Shown: in pieces, positions 61,963 through 64,000 of the stretch
Layout: the number at the start of each line of letters is the position of its first letter
Position numbering within the stretch: the stretch's first letter is position 1
Assembly (NCBI RefSeq): GCF_018598555.1
Contig: NZ_JAHEWN010000014.1
Coordinates: 32,179 to 96,178 of the forward strand
Length of the DNA stretch: 64,000 nt
From: Curtobacterium aurantiacum
GTDB taxonomy: Bacteria; Actinomycetota; Actinomycetes; Actinomycetales; Microbacteriaceae
Reading direction: 5' to 3'
Position numbers and translations under genes: made by a program
The notes under the pieces: generated by a model
What the model was told of the DNA's origin: nothing
Seen by the model: only the letters and a program-made list of their open reading frames with translations
Database searches by the model: none

Positions 61963-62730
61963 ATGTCGCTCACCATCGCCCAGCCCCGCACCGCACTCCG
62001 CACCGCCTCGGCTCCGACCGAACTCGGCACCGTCACGCCGATCCGCCCGCGTCCGGCCTCCCCGGCGGCGTCCGGGCCGGCCACCGTGCCGACGAGCCCC
62101 GTGGTGGCCCCGCAGCGGAACCGAGCGCTCCCGGAAGGCACCGAGGCCCGCGGCTTCGCCCTGTACGTCGGCATCGACGAGGCCAAGGCCGCCGCCGCAG
62201 GCACGACCCTCGCCGCCGTGGTCGAGCAGTTGAAGGCCCTCACGGAGCAGCTCGTCCCGACGTCCGAGACGTACGCAGCGGTCGCCGTCGCCGCCGAGCA
62301 CTCCGGTGGGCGCGACGTCGACGTCGTCCGCCTCGCCCTGCAGGACCGTTCCGCGGTCGCCGCCCGCAAGCAGGCCGAGAAGCCCGAGCCCGAGGAGACC
62401 GGGGTCGTCATCGACATCTCCCGGAAGCGCGTGACGCTCGACGGTGAGGCCGCACCGCTGACCTACAAGGAGTTCGAGCTCCTGCAGTTCCTGGTCCTCC
62501 GTGAGGGCCAGACCGTCGACCGTTCGGCCATCATCGAGGGCCTCTGGTCGGACGGCGAGGACGAGACCCCGAACGAGCGCACCATCGACGTGCACGTCCG
62601 CCGACTGCGCTCGAAGCTCGGCGCGTTCGAGGAGATCGTCCGGACCGTGCGCGGCGTCGGCTACCGCTTCGACCGCCACGCCGACGTCGCGGTCCGGTAC
62701 GCGTCCACCCCGTCGCCCGACCTCTTCTGA
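61963..62730 (+). CDS. Winged-helix regulator (OmpR-type DNA-binding domain, no receiver)
   Basis: A 255-aa protein. The C-terminal domain (about 150-240) is an OmpR/PhoB-type winged helix: APLTYKEFELLQFLVLREGQTVDR, NERTIDVHVRRLRSKLG and RTVRGVGYRFDRH. The N-terminal part has a Pro-rich stretch (20-55) and a region about 62-125 (GFALYVGIDEAKAAAAG) that is not a receiver: the DD pair and phospho-Asp are missing. It therefore acts without a cognate kinase, perhaps sensing a ligand. GGAG lies 8 nt before ATG 61963. Confidence 0.88.
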   Translation: MSLTIAQPRTALRTASAPTELGTVTPIRPRPASPAASGPATVPTSPVVAPQRNRALPEGTEARGFALYVGIDEAKAAAAGTTLAAVVEQLKALTEQLVPTSETYAAVAVAAEHSGGRDVDVVRLALQDRSAVAARKQAEKPEPEETGVVIDISRKRVTLDGEAAPLTYKEFELLQFLVLREGQTVDRSAIIEGLWSDGEDETPNERTIDVHVRRLRSKLGAFEEIVRTVRGVGYRFDRHADVAVRYASTPSPDLF

Positions 62731-62800
62731 ACCGGATCGACTGCTCTTGGTGAACTCGCAGCGAACCACCTCCGGAGAGGCTGGCGCCCCGTTACCGCTT

Positions 62801-62915
62801 CGTTATACAGTCGTTCGTGCAGACGGTGTTTGCTGTGGCACCGCCTGCGGAATGTGATTGCAGGACACTCTTGGTGCAAGGGAGAGGGCCGGTCGCCGAC
62901 AGGCGGCCGGCCCTC
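62801..62915 (+). ncRNA. Possible small transcript ending in a 14-bp hairpin
   Basis: A TTATACAGT -10-like element (62803-62811) is followed by about 70 nt without a convincing ORF and then a 14-bp stem with one wobble (62884-62897 with 62902-62915, loop GACA). The hairpin lies 154 bp after the winged-helix stop, far for that gene's own terminator. A small RNA of about 100 nt would fit; a read-through terminator is equally possible. No matching -35 was found. Confidence 0.3.
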
Positions 62916-62988
62916 GTGCATGTCGCCCGGCTCCTGTCGGACCCCGTCGGTAGTGTGGACGGACCGTACGACCGGAGGGAACGCGAAC

Positions 62989-63501
62989 GTGAGCGAGACA
63001 CGCCGCAGTGAGAAGGCGACCGCTGTCGCCGCCTGGGAAGCGCTCTTCCGCGCCCAGGTCGCCGTGATGCGGAGTCTCAACGCGGACTTCCCCGGCGACG
63101 AGATCTCGTTCAACGAGTACGACGTCTGCTTCAACCTGTCGACCCAGCCCGGCCGTCGCTGCCGCATGCGTGACCTCACCGGGCACCTCCTGTTGACCCA
63201 GCCGAGCGTCAGCCGTCTGGTCGACCGGCTGCTCGCCCGCGGCATCGTCGAGAAGCAGCCGGACCCCACCGATGCCCGCGGGGTGATCGTGGCGCTGACC
63301 CCGCACGGCTTCGACGTCTACCGGCAGGTCGCCGTGCAGCACGCCGCGAGCATCGCCCGCCAGGTCGGCGCGGGGCTGTCCGACCCCGAGCTCCGCACCC
63401 TGACCGAACTCTGCACCAAGCTCCGGCTCGCGGTCGGCACGGCACCGGACCGCCGCTCGGTGACCCGCCCGGTCGCCGCTCCGGACGCGGCGACGGTGTG
63501 A
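62989..63501 (+). CDS. MarR-family transcriptional regulator
   Basis: A 170-aa regulator with the MarR winged helix: SFNEYDVCFNLSTQPGRRCRMRDLTGHLLLTQPSVSRLVDRL and DPTDARGVIVALTPHG (read in parts). GTG 62989 has GGAGGGA 9 nt upstream; a -10-like TAGTGT lies at 62951-62956. The stop overlaps the photolyase start by 4 bp (GTGA), so the two are coupled, which suggests the regulator controls a light or oxidative stress unit. Confidence 0.92.
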   Translation: MSETRRSEKATAVAAWEALFRAQVAVMRSLNADFPGDEISFNEYDVCFNLSTQPGRRCRMRDLTGHLLLTQPSVSRLVDRLLARGIVEKQPDPTDARGVIVALTPHGFDVYRQVAVQHAASIARQVGAGLSDPELRTLTELCTKLRLAVGTAPDRRSVTRPVAAPDAATV

Positions 63502-64000
63502 CCGGCGCGATCGTCTGGCTCCGTGACGACCTCCGGCTGTCGGACAACCCCGCGCTCCGAGCGGCGATCGACCACGGCGGCGACGTCACCGTGGTCGTCG
63601 TGCTCGACGAGCGGTCCCCGGGCCTCCGTCCGATCGGTGCCGCGAGCCGCTGGTGGCTGCACCACTCGCTGACCGCGCTCGACACCGATCTCCGCGAGCG
63701 CGGGTCCCGACTCGTCCTCCGTCGGGGCGCAGCGGCCGAGGTCATCGATCAGCTCGTCGCCGATGCCGGAGCGGACGCCGTGTACTGGAACCGTCGGTAC
63801 GGCGCCGTCGAGCGGGACATCGACGCCGGCATCAAGGCCGCCCTGCACGAACGCGGCATCGAGGCGCACAGCTTCGCCGCGAACCTGCTCTGGGAGCCGT
63901 GGACGGTGCTCACCGGACAGGGCGAACCGTACAAGGTCTTCACCCCGTTCTGGAACGCCGTGCAGGCACTGCCCGAACCCCGACACCCCCTGCCCGACCC
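63498..64000 (+). CDS. Deoxyribodipyrimidine photolyase (3' end outside window)
   Basis: Photolyases repair UV cyclobutane dimers using blue light. The visible 167 residues form the antenna-binding alpha/beta domain: AIVWLRDDLRLSDNPAL, SRWWLHHSLTALD, VYWNRRYGAVERDID and KVFTPFWNAV, all family hallmarks. The FAD-binding helical domain is beyond the right edge. GTG 63498 overlaps the marR stop. It could be a cryptochrome-like member; the residues that decide are not in the window. Confidence 0.95.
   Translation, partial: MTGAIVWLRDDLRLSDNPALRAAIDHGGDVTVVVVLDERSPGLRPIGAASRWWLHHSLTALDTDLRERGSRLVLRRGAAAEVIDQLVADAGADAVYWNRRYGAVERDIDAGIKAALHERGIEAHSFAANLLWEPWTVLTGQGEPYKVFTPFWNAVQALPEPRHPLPD

Noticed and set aside
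60018..62417. Long minus-strand frame over tadA, upp and the repeat array
   Set aside because: It shares no domain with known proteins and includes the tandem array translated as repeats; tadA uses only its end with a much later start.

Overview
The window is about 70% G+C, with many GTG and TTG starts, very dense coding, 4-bp start/stop overlaps and hairpin terminators that mostly lack long U-tracts. Gene content fits a high-GC actinobacterium. A complete classical menaquinone pathway (except MenH), system II cytochrome c maturation, a bS22/BldC-like pair and HadA/HadB-like dehydratases beside murB and trpT-secE-nusG point to Actinomycetes. I infer a Microbacteriaceae member (Curtobacterium-like) from overall protein flavour; this is not proven. 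The chromosomal backbone (proC-BldC-bS22, ccs operon, men genes, had genes, trpT-secE-nusG-rplK-rplA, rplJ) resembles the order I recall from Mycobacterium tuberculosis.

Layout. 1-510: 5' part of rplJ with its attenuator leader. 511-18193: an accessory block lying between rplA and rplJ. It holds a two-component system, a three-gene glycoconjugate-like operon (acyl-CoA dehydrogenase, PIG-L/methyltransferase fusion, GT2), an ABC exporter, a complete sugar uptake and oxidation operon under a divergent ROK regulator, an orphan YqaJ nuclease and a Pr6Pr membrane protein. 18194-21128: rplA, rplK, nusG, secE, tRNA-Trp. 21241-27035: aminotransferase, murB, two MaoC-like dehydratases, an unknown protein and a large ABC exporter. 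27162-29698: tRNA-Met, tRNA-Thr, M23 peptidase, inositol monophosphatase, tRNA-Tyr. 29836-34356: YajQ, cardiolipin synthase, a membrane acetyltransferase-like protein and an FprA-type reductase. 34440-45120: menaquinone block (prenyl synthase, menG, menF, menD, menA, menE, menB, menC). 45326-50094: cytochrome c biogenesis operon. 50163-52645: SulP transporter with divergent MerR regulator, and two small proteins. 52817-60093: archaeal-type AspRS, thiol protein, bS22, BldC-like protein, ArsR, Trk K+ uptake, proC, CDF exporter. 60074-64000: tadA, upp, a repeat-rich gap, a small leader ORF, a winged-helix regulator, MarR and a truncated photolyase.

How genes work together. The men genes, prenyl synthase and MenG make menaquinone for the electron chain that also uses the c-type cytochromes assembled by the ccs operon. 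The sugar operon imports a sugar or glycoside, oxidises and isomerises it, and appears to be switched by the ROK protein through inverted repeats laid over a good sigma-70-like promoter. At least 21 genes have a TANNNT-like -10 only 6-8 nt before the start codon, so leaderless transcription looks common here. A family of perfect hairpins with GGAGGC/GCCTCC arms closes many transcripts.

Most unusual items: the perfect 28-bp palindrome carrying both -10 boxes of the merR/sulP pair; the ACAD/PIG-L-methyltransferase/GT2 operon; the ROK operator array; the leaderless 39-codon ORF plus long 5' UTR before a receiver-less winged-helix regulator, preceded by a 19-bp tandem array; the orphan YqaJ nuclease; and menD, which has no ordinary start codon near its conserved core.
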